Shown here in pieces: positions 10,784 through 18,859 of a stretch of 64,000 nucleotides of DNA. The translations under genes and the position numbers were made by a program. The stretch spans positions 62,001-126,000 of the forward strand of contig NZ_JANAVF010000005.1 of NCBI RefSeq assembly GCF_024213195.1, read 5' to 3'. Source of the stretch: Streptomyces sp. TBY4 (lineage in GTDB: Bacteria > Actinomycetota > Actinomycetes > Streptomycetales > Streptomycetaceae). The notes beneath the pieces are model-generated. The model ran no database searches. It had not been told where the DNA came from and saw only the letters and a list, made by a program, of their open reading frames with translations. Every line of letters begins with the position of its first letter. Position 1 is the first letter of the stretch.

Positions 10784-10854
10784 ATGTGACACAACCGAAT
10801 GAATCATGGTTGCACCTAGTGACAACTCGATGACCCACTGCCACATTGCCGGGC

Positions 10855-11910
10855 ATGGATGCCTTCCTCACGCCCCCTCGTCCCGTCTTCTGCACCGTGG
10901 TGCCGCCGCACCTGCTGGACAAGATCGCCCGGTCCGCGGACCCCGCGCGGGCCGCCGCCGCGCGGCGGACCCTCGAGCTGGACGCCTCCCACCGGGTCCG
11001 GCGGCTGATGGCGGTGCTCCCGCCCGGCGGGGAAGCGCCGTCCGAGACGCCCGGGCGGACCATCTACGACGCACAGCACCAGACCCGGCTGCCCGGGAAG
11101 AAGGTCCGCGGCGAGGGCGAGGACGCCGGTCAGGACGCCAGCGTCAACCGTGCCTACGCCGGGCTCGGGGCCACCTTCGAGCTCTTCCTCAAGGGCTTCG
11201 GCCGCCACTCCATCGACGATGCCGGCCTGCCGCTGAACGCCAGCGTCCACTACGACCGGCTGTACAACAACGCCTTCTGGGACGGCAGCCAGATGGTCTT
11301 CGGCGACGGCGACGGCGACCTCTTCCTCGATTTCACCGTGTCCGTGGACGTCATCGGGCACGAGCTGACCCACGGGGTCACCCAGCACACCGCCGACCTG
11401 GAGTACTACGGCCAGTCCGGCGCGCTCAACGAGTCCATGTCCGATGTCTTCGGCTCCCTCATCAAGCAGTACTCGCTGGACCAGAGCGCCGAGGACGCCG
11501 ACTGGCTGATCGGCGCCGGACTCCTCGGCCCCTCCGTGGACAGCGGCTTCGCCCTGCGGTCGATGAAGGCGCCCGGGACGGCCTACGAGGACGACGAGCT
11601 CGGCAAGGACCCGCAGCCCGCGACGATGGACGACTACGTCCGCACCTCCCGCGACAACGGCGGGGTGCACATCAACTCCGGCATCCCCAACCACGCCTTC
11701 TACCTCGTGGCCACCGAGCTCGGCGGCAAGGCCTGGGAGCGGGCCGGACGGATCTGGTACGACACCCTGACCGGCGGGGAGCTGGGCCCGCGGGCGGACT
11801 TCGCCCGCTTCGCCGCCCTGACGACCGCCGCGGCCGTCACCCGGTACGGCGACGGAGGCGCGGAACACCAGGCGCTGCAGAAGGCGTGGTCGGTGGTCGG
11901 GTTGGGGTAG
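10855..11910 (+). CDS. M4-family (protealysin-like) metallopeptidase
   Basis: Zinc endopeptidase of the thermolysin family, 351 aa. The HELTH motif gives H169/E170/H173, the third zinc ligand is E193 in GALNESMSD, and H272 in GVHINSGIPNHAF is the transition-state histidine. The N-terminus has no signal peptide; instead it has a short propeptide with the PPHLLDKIA pattern of protealysin-type enzymes, so it is likely cytoplasmic or released by another route. I use the ATG at 10855; a TTG three codons earlier is in frame. Its product is probably held in check by the emfourin gene 10 nt downstream. Confidence 0.92.
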   Translation: MDAFLTPPRPVFCTVVPPHLLDKIARSADPARAAAARRTLELDASHRVRRLMAVLPPGGEAPSETPGRTIYDAQHQTRLPGKKVRGEGEDAGQDASVNRAYAGLGATFELFLKGFGRHSIDDAGLPLNASVHYDRLYNNAFWDGSQMVFGDGDGDLFLDFTVSVDVIGHELTHGVTQHTADLEYYGQSGALNESMSDVFGSLIKQYSLDQSAEDADWLIGAGLLGPSVDSGFALRSMKAPGTAYEDDELGKDPQPATMDDYVRTSRDNGGVHINSGIPNHAFYLVATELGGKAWERAGRIWYDTLTGGELGPRADFARFAALTTAAAVTRYGDGGAEHQALQKAWSVVGLG

Positions 11911-11920
11911 AAGGGCGGTC

Positions 11921-12190
11921 ATGCGGATTCAGGTGGTGCGGACGGGCGGCTTCGCGGGCATCGAGCGGCGGGGCGAGGTGGACACGTCGGGCCTGCCCGA
12001 CGAGGCCGAGTGGCAGGCGCTGGCACAGCTGGCCCTGCGGCCCGCCCCGGCCGGGGATCCGGCGGACCGGGTCCGGGACGGTTTCTCGTACCGGATCACG
12101 GTGGACGGGCGCACGGTGCAATGCCAGGACCCGAACCTGTCGGACGCGCAGCGCACCCTGATCTCCCGGGTCCTGAAGGAAGGTGCCTGA
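11921..12190 (+). CDS. Emfourin-type protealysin inhibitor
   Basis: 89-aa protein directly after the M4 protease (10-nt gap, same strand). Its length and pattern (MRIQVVRTGGFAGIERR, a central acidic/Leu segment, RDGFSYRITVDG, and a C-terminal LSDAQRTLISRVL) match emfourins, small proteins that inhibit protealysin-like M4 proteases and are encoded beside them. No signal peptide, so both partners should meet in the same compartment. The assignment rests on pattern recall plus gene context. Confidence 0.8.
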   Translation: MRIQVVRTGGFAGIERRGEVDTSGLPDEAEWQALAQLALRPAPAGDPADRVRDGFSYRITVDGRTVQCQDPNLSDAQRTLISRVLKEGA

Positions 12191-12231
12191 AAGAAGGTGC
12201 CTGATCGCCGCGCTCTTGCTTGGATGGCCGG

Positions 12232-13053
12232 ATGATCACGAGTTCCGACCTCCTGCCCGAGCTTGAGCGCTACTACGACACCGCGCCCAGGGCGGGCGGG
12301 GCGCGGGCCGAGGACTTCGGCTCGCTCACCCTGTTCGTGCAGGAGGGCGACGGGTGGCCGTACTACGCGCGGCCCGCGCTCGGCGCCGCCCCGGCCGGGG
12401 GCATCCCGGTGGCCGACGTCGAGCGGGTGCTCGCCCGGCAGCGGGAGCTGCGGGTCCCCGAGGCCTTCGAGTGGGTGGCCGAAACCACCCCCTCGCTGCG
12501 GGCCGCCGCGGAGGCCGCCGGGCTGAGCGTCCACGCGCATCCGCTGATGGTCCTCGACCCCGCGGCGGTACGGCTCCCCGCGCATCCGGACGTACGCGTA
12601 CTCGGCGCGGCCGACCCGCTGCTGCGCCAGGCGGTGACGGTGCCGGCGCTGGCCTTCGCCGCTCCCGGCACGGCGGTGGGCGGGGCGGGCCCGGCGGAAC
12701 TCGCGCTCGCGGAGCAGGAGCCGGCCTCGGAGGGCCGCCGGGTCCGGGTCGCGGGGATGATCGCGTCGGGCCGCACCGCCCTGGCCGCGGCCGTGCGCGA
12801 CGGCGTGGTCCTGTGCTCCGGCCAGTACGTCCCGGTCGGCGACGTCGCCGAGGTGGTCGGCGTCGGCACCCTCCCCTCGGCCCGCCGCCAGGGCCTGGCC
12901 CTCGCGGTGACGGCGGCCCTGGTCTCCGACGCGCTGGCCCGCGGAGCCCGCACGGTCTTCCTGTCGGCGGGCGACGAGGACGTGGCCCGCCTCTACGCCC
13001 GGCTCGGCTTCCGCCGGGTGGGCACGGCCCTGATCGCGGACCGGCCGCTGTGA
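12232..13053 (+). CDS. GNAT-family N-acetyltransferase
   Basis: 273-aa protein. The C-terminal part (about 150-273) has the GNAT acetyl-CoA signature: VVGVGTLPSARRQGLALAVTAAL, where RRQGLA is the pyrophosphate-binding loop, then the final ARLYARLGFRRVG strand-helix. The N-terminal half is a second, degenerate domain found in two-domain Streptomyces GNATs. The ATG at 12232 is preferred over a TTG at 12220. The acetyl acceptor is unknown. Confidence 0.82.
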   Translation: MITSSDLLPELERYYDTAPRAGGARAEDFGSLTLFVQEGDGWPYYARPALGAAPAGGIPVADVERVLARQRELRVPEAFEWVAETTPSLRAAAEAAGLSVHAHPLMVLDPAAVRLPAHPDVRVLGAADPLLRQAVTVPALAFAAPGTAVGGAGPAELALAEQEPASEGRRVRVAGMIASGRTALAAAVRDGVVLCSGQYVPVGDVAEVVGVGTLPSARRQGLALAVTAALVSDALARGARTVFLSAGDEDVARLYARLGFRRVGTALIADRPL

Positions 13054-13218
13054 CCGGTCGGCAGCCGTGACCCGGCACGGGCGTCCCGCGCAATTCTGAG
13101 CCCGTTGTCTTGCGGGAACAGCAAGGAAGCTTGGCCGCGGCGCGGACCCCGACGGAGCATCGGAGACGCGGGCACCCGTACCCGTACACGTCCCCGTACC
13201 GAACGGAAAGAGGCCGCC

Positions 13219-13884
13219 ATGGCGCACGCGCCCGACCAGCACACCCCCGGGACCGAGTTCGCGGGCTTCGCGGGCGAGGAGTTCTGGGACTCCCGCTACC
13301 GCGAGAGCGAGCGGATCTGGAGCGGCGACGCCAACGCGGTGCTCGCCCGGGAGGCCGCCCCGCTCACGCCCGGCCGGGCCCTGGACCTCGGCTGCGGAGA
13401 GGGCGGTGACGCGGTGTGGCTCGCGCGGCAGGGCTGGCACGTCACCGGGACGGACATCTCCGGGGTCGCCCTGGAGCGGGCCGCGGCCCACGCCGCCGAG
13501 GCCGGGGTCGCCGACCGCACCGCCTGGGAGCGGCACGACCTCGCGGAGTCCTTCCCGGCGGGCGCGTACGACCTGGTCTCCGCGTGCTTCCTGCACACCT
13601 TCGGGGAGTTCCCCCGCGCGCGGATCCTGCGCCGGGCCGCCGCGGCCGTGGCCCCCGGCGGGGTGCTGCTCGTCGTCGGCCACGCGGGCTGGCCGTCCTG
13701 GCAGGAGGACCGGCCCGAGGTGGACTTCCCGACCCCGGACGAGGTCCTCGCCCAGCTGGCACTGGAGCCCGGCGCCTGGGAGGTGCTGCTGGCGGAGGAA
13801 CACGTACGGGTCCAGGACCAGCCTGACGGCCGGCCCGGGACCCGTACGGACAATGCGGTGAAGGTGCGGCGGCGCGCCGCCTGA
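13219..13884 (+). CDS. Class I SAM-dependent methyltransferase
   Basis: 221 aa. Motif I LDLGCGEGGD (55-64) and a following acidic residue in VTGTDIS define the SAM-binding Rossmann fold; motif post-I and DLVSACFLHTF follow in order. The N-terminal FWDSRYRESERIWSGDAN is typical of the TehB/thiopurine-methyltransferase-like group often annotated as class I methyltransferase in Streptomyces. The ATG at 13219 has AAAGAGG upstream. Convergent with era, with 39 nt between stops. Substrate unknown. Confidence 0.85.
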   Translation: MAHAPDQHTPGTEFAGFAGEEFWDSRYRESERIWSGDANAVLAREAAPLTPGRALDLGCGEGGDAVWLARQGWHVTGTDISGVALERAAAHAAEAGVADRTAWERHDLAESFPAGAYDLVSACFLHTFGEFPRARILRRAAAAVAPGGVLLVVGHAGWPSWQEDRPEVDFPTPDEVLAQLALEPGAWEVLLAEEHVRVQDQPDGRPGTRTDNAVKVRRRAA

Positions 13885-13923
13885 AAGGGCTCGTCGCCCG
13901 AAAGGGGCTCGCCGCCCGAAAGG

Positions 13924-14865
13924 TCAGAAGCCGAGCTTGCGCAGCTGCTTGGGGTCGCGCTGCCAGTCCTTGGCGACCTTCACGTGCAGGTCGAGGAAGA
14001 CCGGGGTGCCGAGCAGCGCCTCGATGTGCTTGCGCGACTTCATCCCGACCTCCTTCAGGCGGGCGCCCTTCGGGCCGATGATGATGCCCTTCTGGCTCGG
14101 GCGCTCGATGAACAGGTTGGCGTGGATGTCCAGCAGGGGACGGTCCGCCGGGCGGTTCTCCCGGGGGATCATCTCCTCGACGACCACGGCGATGGAGTGC
14201 GGGAGCTCGTCCCGTACGCCTTCCAGCGCGGCCTCGCGGATCAGCTCCGCGACCATCACCATCTCGGGCTCGTCGGTGAGGTCGCCCTCCGGGTACAGCG
14301 GCGGGCTCTTCGGCAGCATCGGCGCGATCAGGTCCGCCAGCAGCTGGACCTGGTTGTCGCCGACCGCCGAGACGGGGACGATCTCGGCCCACTCGAAGCC
14401 GAGCTCCTCGGCGAGCTGGTGGACCGCGAGGAGCTGCTCGCCCACCACCTTGGACTCGACGAGGTCGGTCTTGGTGATGATGGCGATCTTGGGGGTCTTC
14501 TTGATCCCCGCGAGCTCCTTGACGATGAACTTGTCACCGGGGCCGAGCTTCTGGTCGGCGGGCAGGCAGAAGCCGATCACGTCGACCTCGGACCAGGTCG
14601 CGCGCACGACGTCGTTCAGCCGCTCGCCGAGCAGCGTGCGCGGCTTGTGGAGGCCGGGCGTGTCGACCAGGACGAGCTGGGCGTCGGGGCGGTGCACGAT
14701 GCCGCGGACGGTGTGGCGGGTGGTCTGCGGCCGGTTGGAGGTGATCGCGACCTTGGTACCCACGAGCGCGTTGGTCAGGGTCGACTTCCCCGCGTTGGGA
14801 CGGCCGACGAAGCATGCGAAGCCCGCACGGTGCGGGCTGGTGGTCTCGGGGGAACGATCGCTCAT
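13924..14865 (-). CDS. era: GTPase Era
   Basis: Ribosome-assembly GTPase that binds 16S rRNA near its 3' end and helps mature the 30S subunit. 313 aa from the ATG at 14865. G1 GRPNAGKST (21-29), G3 DTPGLH, G4 TKTD, then a C-terminal KH domain with IIIGPKGARLKEVG. An alternative ATG at 14874 adds three residues. Unusually, the frame upstream of this ATG carries no stop: it continues through the whole DUF916 membrane-protein gene (to 15882). I treat era as a separate gene because its ATG gives the normal family length. Confidence 0.93.
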   Translation of the reverse strand: MSDRSPETTSPHRAGFACFVGRPNAGKSTLTNALVGTKVAITSNRPQTTRHTVRGIVHRPDAQLVLVDTPGLHKPRTLLGERLNDVVRATWSEVDVIGFCLPADQKLGPGDKFIVKELAGIKKTPKIAIITKTDLVESKVVGEQLLAVHQLAEELGFEWAEIVPVSAVGDNQVQLLADLIAPMLPKSPPLYPEGDLTDEPEMVMVAELIREAALEGVRDELPHSIAVVVEEMIPRENRPADRPLLDIHANLFIERPSQKGIIIGPKGARLKEVGMKSRKHIEALLGTPVFLDLHVKVAKDWQRDPKQLRKLGF

Positions 14866-15882
14866 ACGGGCCATTCTCCCCGATGCGGCTCCCAGCGCCG
14901 ACCAGGCCGCCGCCACGAGGGCCAGACCGGCCGCGAGCAGGCCGTTCAGAGCGGGATGCGCGGCGTGTCCGGCGGTGGCCCGGGCGGCCGCGCCGTCGGC
15001 GCGTGCCACCACCGCGACCTCGGCCCATTCCAGGGCGGGCGGGTCCGCCCAGCGCGCGGTGAGCCGGACCCGCTGACCGGGCAGCAGCTCGGCGGGCAGC
15101 CCGGGCAGGGGGCGGGAGAGCAGCCCCCGGCCGAGGGCCCCGGAGGCGGTCAGGGTGGCGCGGGGGCGCAGGGTGACGTTGCCGAGGTTGTGGAGCGTGT
15201 ACGAGACCTCCGCGCCGGAGCCGCCCCGCCGGTCGGTACGGAGGTCCTCGACGGCCAGGGCCGGGGCGGTGGGGCCGGTGACCCGGAGGTAGAGGCGGGC
15301 CGCGACGGCCTGCTGCACGCCTATCCCCCGGACCGCGGTGTCGGCCGGCCGGTCCTCCAGGGCGACGACGGCTCCGGGATGGTCCCCAGGCTCGGCCCGG
15401 TCCGGGACGGTGAGGGTGAAGCCGACGTCGACCGCCGTCTTCGCCGGGACGGTGACCCGCTCCCGCGCCAGCGCCGTCCAGGCCCCCGTGGCGGTGCGCG
15501 GCTCCTCGGGCCCGCGCAGGGCGAAGCCGCCGTCGCGGGCGGTGTTGTAGGCGTCGGCGGCGTAGAGGCGGAAGGTGCGGGGGCGGTCGGTGCGGTTGGC
15601 GATGGTGACGGAGTCGGTGACGGCCTGGCCGGGCGCGGCGGCGAGGTAGAAGTACGGGCGCTGCCCGAGCGTGTTGGCGGCGGGCAGCACGGACCACTGC
15701 CCGTTGTCGGCGGCGGCAGCCGTCCCGGCTGCGCCGAGCAGCCCGATCCCCGCCAGCACGGCGGCGACCGCGAACGCGATGAGGAGCCGCAGCGGCCGTG
15801 CCGGTGGCTGTGCCCGGGCAGCTCGTCTCCCCGCCCCGCCCTTCCCCCGTTCCCCGGGGCTCCGCCCCGGACCCGCTGCCAC
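14866..15882 (-). CDS. DUF916/WxL-interacting-type membrane protein, no own stop codon
   Basis: About 339 codons upstream of era. Order: hydrophobic signal segment (RLLIAFAVAAVLAGIGLL), an Ala-rich cleavage region ending AAAADNGQW, two beta domains with the DUF916/WxLIP pattern (PGQAVTDSVTIANRTDRP; LHNLGNVTLRPRATL), and a C-terminal membrane helix near 320-336. The frame is right up to that helix, yet no stop follows: it enters era in phase. The only canonical start that leaves the signal segment intact is the GTG at 15882, inside an intergenic repeat, so the annotated start is uncertain. The WxL protein gene upstream is the likely partner, acting at the cell surface. Confidence 0.6.
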
Positions 15883-16069
15883 GCGCGGCGCCGGACCCGG
15901 GGGCCAGCCCCCGGACCCCCGCTCCTCAAACGCCGGAGGGGCTGATCTTGGCTGCGGCGCCGGCCAAATCCAGCCCCGCCGGCGTTTGAGGCGCGGGGTC
16001 TGGGGCGGAGCCCCAGGGGGTCCGGGCAGAGCCCGGGGAACGGGCGAAGGGCGGGTAGGGGACTCCGCC
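15831..16069. repeat. Composite palindromic intergenic repeat, copy a
   Basis: Contains the CTCAAACGCCGGAGGGGCTG module facing its inverse (CAGCCCCGCCGGCGTTTGAG), bounded by CCCGCCCTTC...GTTCCCCGG and CCCGGGGAACGG...GAAGGGCGGGTAGGGGA. It lies downstream of the WxL gene and overlaps the 5' end of the DUF916 frame. Confidence 0.85.
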
Positions 16070-16106
16070 CCGCGCAGCGGCGCAGGGCCGGAGGGTCCGG
16101 GCCGGG

Positions 16107-17645
16107 TCACGACAACGTCAGGGTCAGCACCGCCGTGTACGCACCCGGCGCGGTGTACGGGGGCACCTGGAGGGTGACGCCCGCGTCCACGGTGAAGGTG
16201 CCCCCGACCAGCTCGGCGTCACCCGTGGAGGCCAGCACCGCACCCTCCGGTCCGACCGTGCCCGCGCTGCCCGGCGTACACGCGCTGGGGCTGCCGGGTG
16301 CGGCCGCGCACGTCGGGGTCCAGCTCAGGGAGGCCCCCGGGATGCGGACCCCGCCGGAGCCCGTGAAATCGGTGACCTTGCCGATCAGGGACCACCCGGC
16401 CGGCCCGCCGCGGGCGTCCGTGACGGTGACCGTGCCGATCCGGCCGGCCGCCGCGCCACCGACCGCGTACGGGACCGTGGCCAGGGTCACGGCGTCGCCC
16501 TCCTGGGTCATGCCGAGCTCGCCCGGCGCCACGACCGCCGTCACCGTCTGGCGGCCGGCCGGCCCGGGCACGGTGATCACCGTGTACGCGGCCGGGCCGG
16601 AGCCCCGTTCGGGAGTCCAGGCGGCGCCCTCGTAGGCCACGACGGCGGTGGTCGCCCGGTCCGTGACCGGCAGCTCGGCGAGGACCACGCCCAGCTCGTC
16701 GGCCTGGGCGGTGACCCGGTCGGCGGTCTCCGCCGTACCCGCCCGGCCCGCCACGGTGACCTGCGCGCCGGGGACGAAGCCGGCTCCGGTGACCGAGACC
16801 ACGGCGCCGGGGGCCCCCGCCGCCGTGCCGAGCGCGACGGAGCGCAGGTTGGCCGTCGGCAGCGGGCTCGCGATGATCCGCTGCGCGACCGGGGCTCCGG
16901 GGGACGGCGTCGCCACGGGCACCGGCAGGGGCCGCGCGGCCGGGGACGACGGGGAAGGGGAAGGAGAAGGGGGCGCCACGGACGGCGACGGCACCGCAGA
17001 CGCCGAAGCGGATGCCGAAGCAGACGCCGACACGGACGGCTCCGCCGACGGATCCGCCCCCGGCACCCCGCCCCCGGCGACCGCGCACACGGTGTCCAGC
17101 GGGAGCAGGTGACCGGTGTGCAGGGTGTAGCCGCCCGGGGCCAGGGTGATCTCCCCGGGAGCGGTGACGGTGAAGGTTCCGGTCATCGTCACGACGGGCA
17201 GCACCGCACCCGCCTCGACGGGGTCGTTGCGCCGGGCTCCGACGACCGTGACCTCACCCTGCTGCGCTCCCCCGAGGACGATCCGCCCGGTCGGGGTCAG
17301 GACGTCGGCGGGCAGGGCGACCGAGAGCGGGTTCACCGCCGGGGTCCGGGCCACCTGGTAGGTGACGGTGACGGTGTCGCCCACGCGGGGCGCGGCGTCG
17401 TCCACGGTGACCCGGGCGGTGGTGGGTCCGTCGGCCGGCCGCAGCCCGGCTTCCTGGGGCGGCAGGCAGTGCGTGGGGAACTCGACCTGCCCGGGAGGCG
17501 CCTCCCCCTCGGCCGCGGCGGGCGCGCCGAGCGCACCGCCGGTCGCCGCGGCCAGTACCGCCATCCCGACGGCCGCCGACCATCCTCTGTGCCGCGCGGA
17601 TGTCCGCGCCGTCCGCGCCGTTGTCCGCGCCGATGTGGTCCGCAC
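16107..17645 (-). CDS. Secreted WxL-domain-like surface protein
   Basis: 512 aa. A long basic N-terminus and hydrophobic segment form a signal peptide ending in an Ala-rich stretch. Next come a beta domain (to about 195), a low-complexity Ser/Ala/Pro linker (about 200-245, encoded by hexamer repeats around 16975-17045), an IPT-like beta domain and a C-terminal WxL-like domain: GTVTVTDARGGPAGWSLIGKV carries the W-x-L motif, and the end VPPYTAPGAYTAVLTLTL is the usual terminal strand. WxL domains bind the cell wall, and DUF916 proteins are their usual neighbours, here directly downstream. GTG start at 17645 with a G-rich box upstream. Confidence 0.8.
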   Translation of the reverse strand: MRTTSARTTARTARTSARHRGWSAAVGMAVLAAATGGALGAPAAAEGEAPPGQVEFPTHCLPPQEAGLRPADGPTTARVTVDDAAPRVGDTVTVTYQVARTPAVNPLSVALPADVLTPTGRIVLGGAQQGEVTVVGARRNDPVEAGAVLPVVTMTGTFTVTAPGEITLAPGGYTLHTGHLLPLDTVCAVAGGGVPGADPSAEPSVSASASASASASAVPSPSVAPPSPSPSPSSPAARPLPVPVATPSPGAPVAQRIIASPLPTANLRSVALGTAAGAPGAVVSVTGAGFVPGAQVTVAGRAGTAETADRVTAQADELGVVLAELPVTDRATTAVVAYEGAAWTPERGSGPAAYTVITVPGPAGRQTVTAVVAPGELGMTQEGDAVTLATVPYAVGGAAAGRIGTVTVTDARGGPAGWSLIGKVTDFTGSGGVRIPGASLSWTPTCAAAPGSPSACTPGSAGTVGPEGAVLASTGDAELVGGTFTVDAGVTLQVPPYTAPGAYTAVLTLTLS

Positions 17646-17708
17646 TGACCGCCCCCTGGGATCCCGTACCCCGCCAGGGGGCCATTCACGAGCGGGCGGG
17701 GGGATAAG

Positions 17709-18788
17709 TCAATGCACGGACCCGGCAGGAACTGATGTCCCATCAGGAGATGTCAGGGTGACATCCGGTGCGGCATCCGGCGCGGTATCCGATGCGACAT
17801 CCGGTGCCACATCCGGTGCGGCCGCCCTGAAGGTCCGCCGGTAGGCCGTCGGGCTCACGCCGAGCGCCGCCTGGACGTGCTTGCGCAGGGACTGCGCGGT
17901 GCCGAAGCCCGCTTCCCGGGCCACGAGTTCCATCGGCAGGTCGGTCTGCTCGAGCAGGGCCCGGGCCCGTTCCACCCGCTGCCCCACGATCCATTCGCCC
18001 GGGCTGAGCCCCGATTCCTCGCGGAACCTGCGCGTGAAGGTCCGTACCGACATCGATTCCTGCTGGGCCAAGTCGGTCAGCCTCAGCGGTTCGTGGAGCC
18101 GGTCCAGTACCCAGGCGCGGGCAGCGGTGGTGGCCGACCGCTGCGGCTGCGGCACCGGGCGCTCGATGAACTGCGCCTGCCCGCCGTCGCGGTGCGGCGG
18201 TACGACGGTGCGCCGGGCCACGTCGTTGGCGACGGCCGCTCCGTGGTCGCGGCGCACGATGTGCAGGCACAGGTCGATCCCGGCGGCGACTCCGGCGGAG
18301 GTGAGCACGTCCCCGTCGTCGGTGTAGAGGACGCCCGGGTCGACCAGTACGGCCGGGAAGGTCCGCTGGAAGTGCTCGGCGGAGGACCAGTGGGTGGTGG
18401 CCCGGCGGCCGTCGAGGAATCCGGCGGCGGCCAGCACGTAGCCGCCCGTGCAGATCGAGACGAGCCGGGTGCCGGGCCTGATGTGCGCGAGGGCGGCGGC
18501 CAGTTCGGCGGGGAGCCGGCCCTCTTCGTGGACCGGTCCCAGCTCGTAGGAGGCGGGGACCACCACCGTGTCGGCCGTGGCCAGCAGCGCGGGGCCGTGC
18601 TCGACGTGGATGTCGAAGTCGGCGTCCGTGGGCACCCGGCCGGGGGTGAGCCCGCAGGTGAGGATCTCGTAGAGCGGCCGCCCGGCGGCGTCCTTCGCCC
18701 GCCCGAAGATCCGGTGCGGGATCCCGAGCTCGAAGGGCAGCAGCCCGGCGAGGGCGAGTACGACGACACGGTGCACGCGGGGCTCCAT
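17709..18788 (-). CDS. GlxA-type transcriptional regulator (DJ-1/PfpI plus AraC HTH)
   Basis: 359 aa. The N-terminal DJ-1/PfpI-like domain (about 5-185, with VSICTGGYVLAAAGFLDG around the nucleophile-elbow cysteine) is followed by an AraC-type double helix-turn-helix (about 230-330; LAQQESMSVRTFTRRFREESG and AREAGFGTAQSLRKH). The C-terminal tail consists of four-residue repeats encoded by five 12-bp units (17763-17822). Leaderless start at 18788 with TATGAT 6 nt upstream. Divergent from an MFS transporter gene 71 nt away, which it may control. Confidence 0.88.
   Translation of the reverse strand: MEPRVHRVVVLALAGLLPFELGIPHRIFGRAKDAAGRPLYEILTCGLTPGRVPTDADFDIHVEHGPALLATADTVVVPASYELGPVHEEGRLPAELAAALAHIRPGTRLVSICTGGYVLAAAGFLDGRRATTHWSSAEHFQRTFPAVLVDPGVLYTDDGDVLTSAGVAAGIDLCLHIVRRDHGAAVANDVARRTVVPPHRDGGQAQFIERPVPQPQRSATTAARAWVLDRLHEPLRLTDLAQQESMSVRTFTRRFREESGLSPGEWIVGQRVERARALLEQTDLPMELVAREAGFGTAQSLRKHVQAALGVSPTAYRRTFRAAAPDVAPDVASDTAPDAAPDVTLTSPDGTSVPAGSVH
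17763..17822. repeat. 12-bp minisatellite, five units, within the GlxA-type gene
   Basis: Five tandem 12-mers of the form ATCCGGTGCGGC with one to three changes each. They encode APDV-like tetrapeptides at the regulator's C-terminus without breaking the frame. Confidence 0.9.
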
Positions 18789-18794
18789 GGCCCG

Positions 18795-18800
18795 ATCATA
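18795..18800 (-). promoter_or_regulatory. -10 element, leaderless promoter of the GlxA-type gene
   Basis: TATGAT on the minus strand, 6 nt before the ATG at 18788. This is one of the strongest -10 matches in the window. Confidence 0.6.
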
Positions 18801-18859
18801 TCGAAGGGTGTCGGTCAGGCCACTGTCGTACGGGACCCCGGCGGCCGGAAACTATCGGC

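Noticed and set aside
10855..12190. Toxin-antitoxin system
   Set aside because: The pair is better explained as an M4 protease with emfourin; no toxin family signature.
12326..13189. Basic Arg/Pro-rich minus-strand frame opposite the GNAT gene
   Set aside because: Low-complexity shadow with no domain; the GNAT motifs lie on the other strand.
16975..17045. Ser/Ala hexamer repeat in the WxL gene as a separate repeat element
   Set aside because: It is a normal low-complexity linker within a coding sequence, so it is mentioned only in the gene entry.
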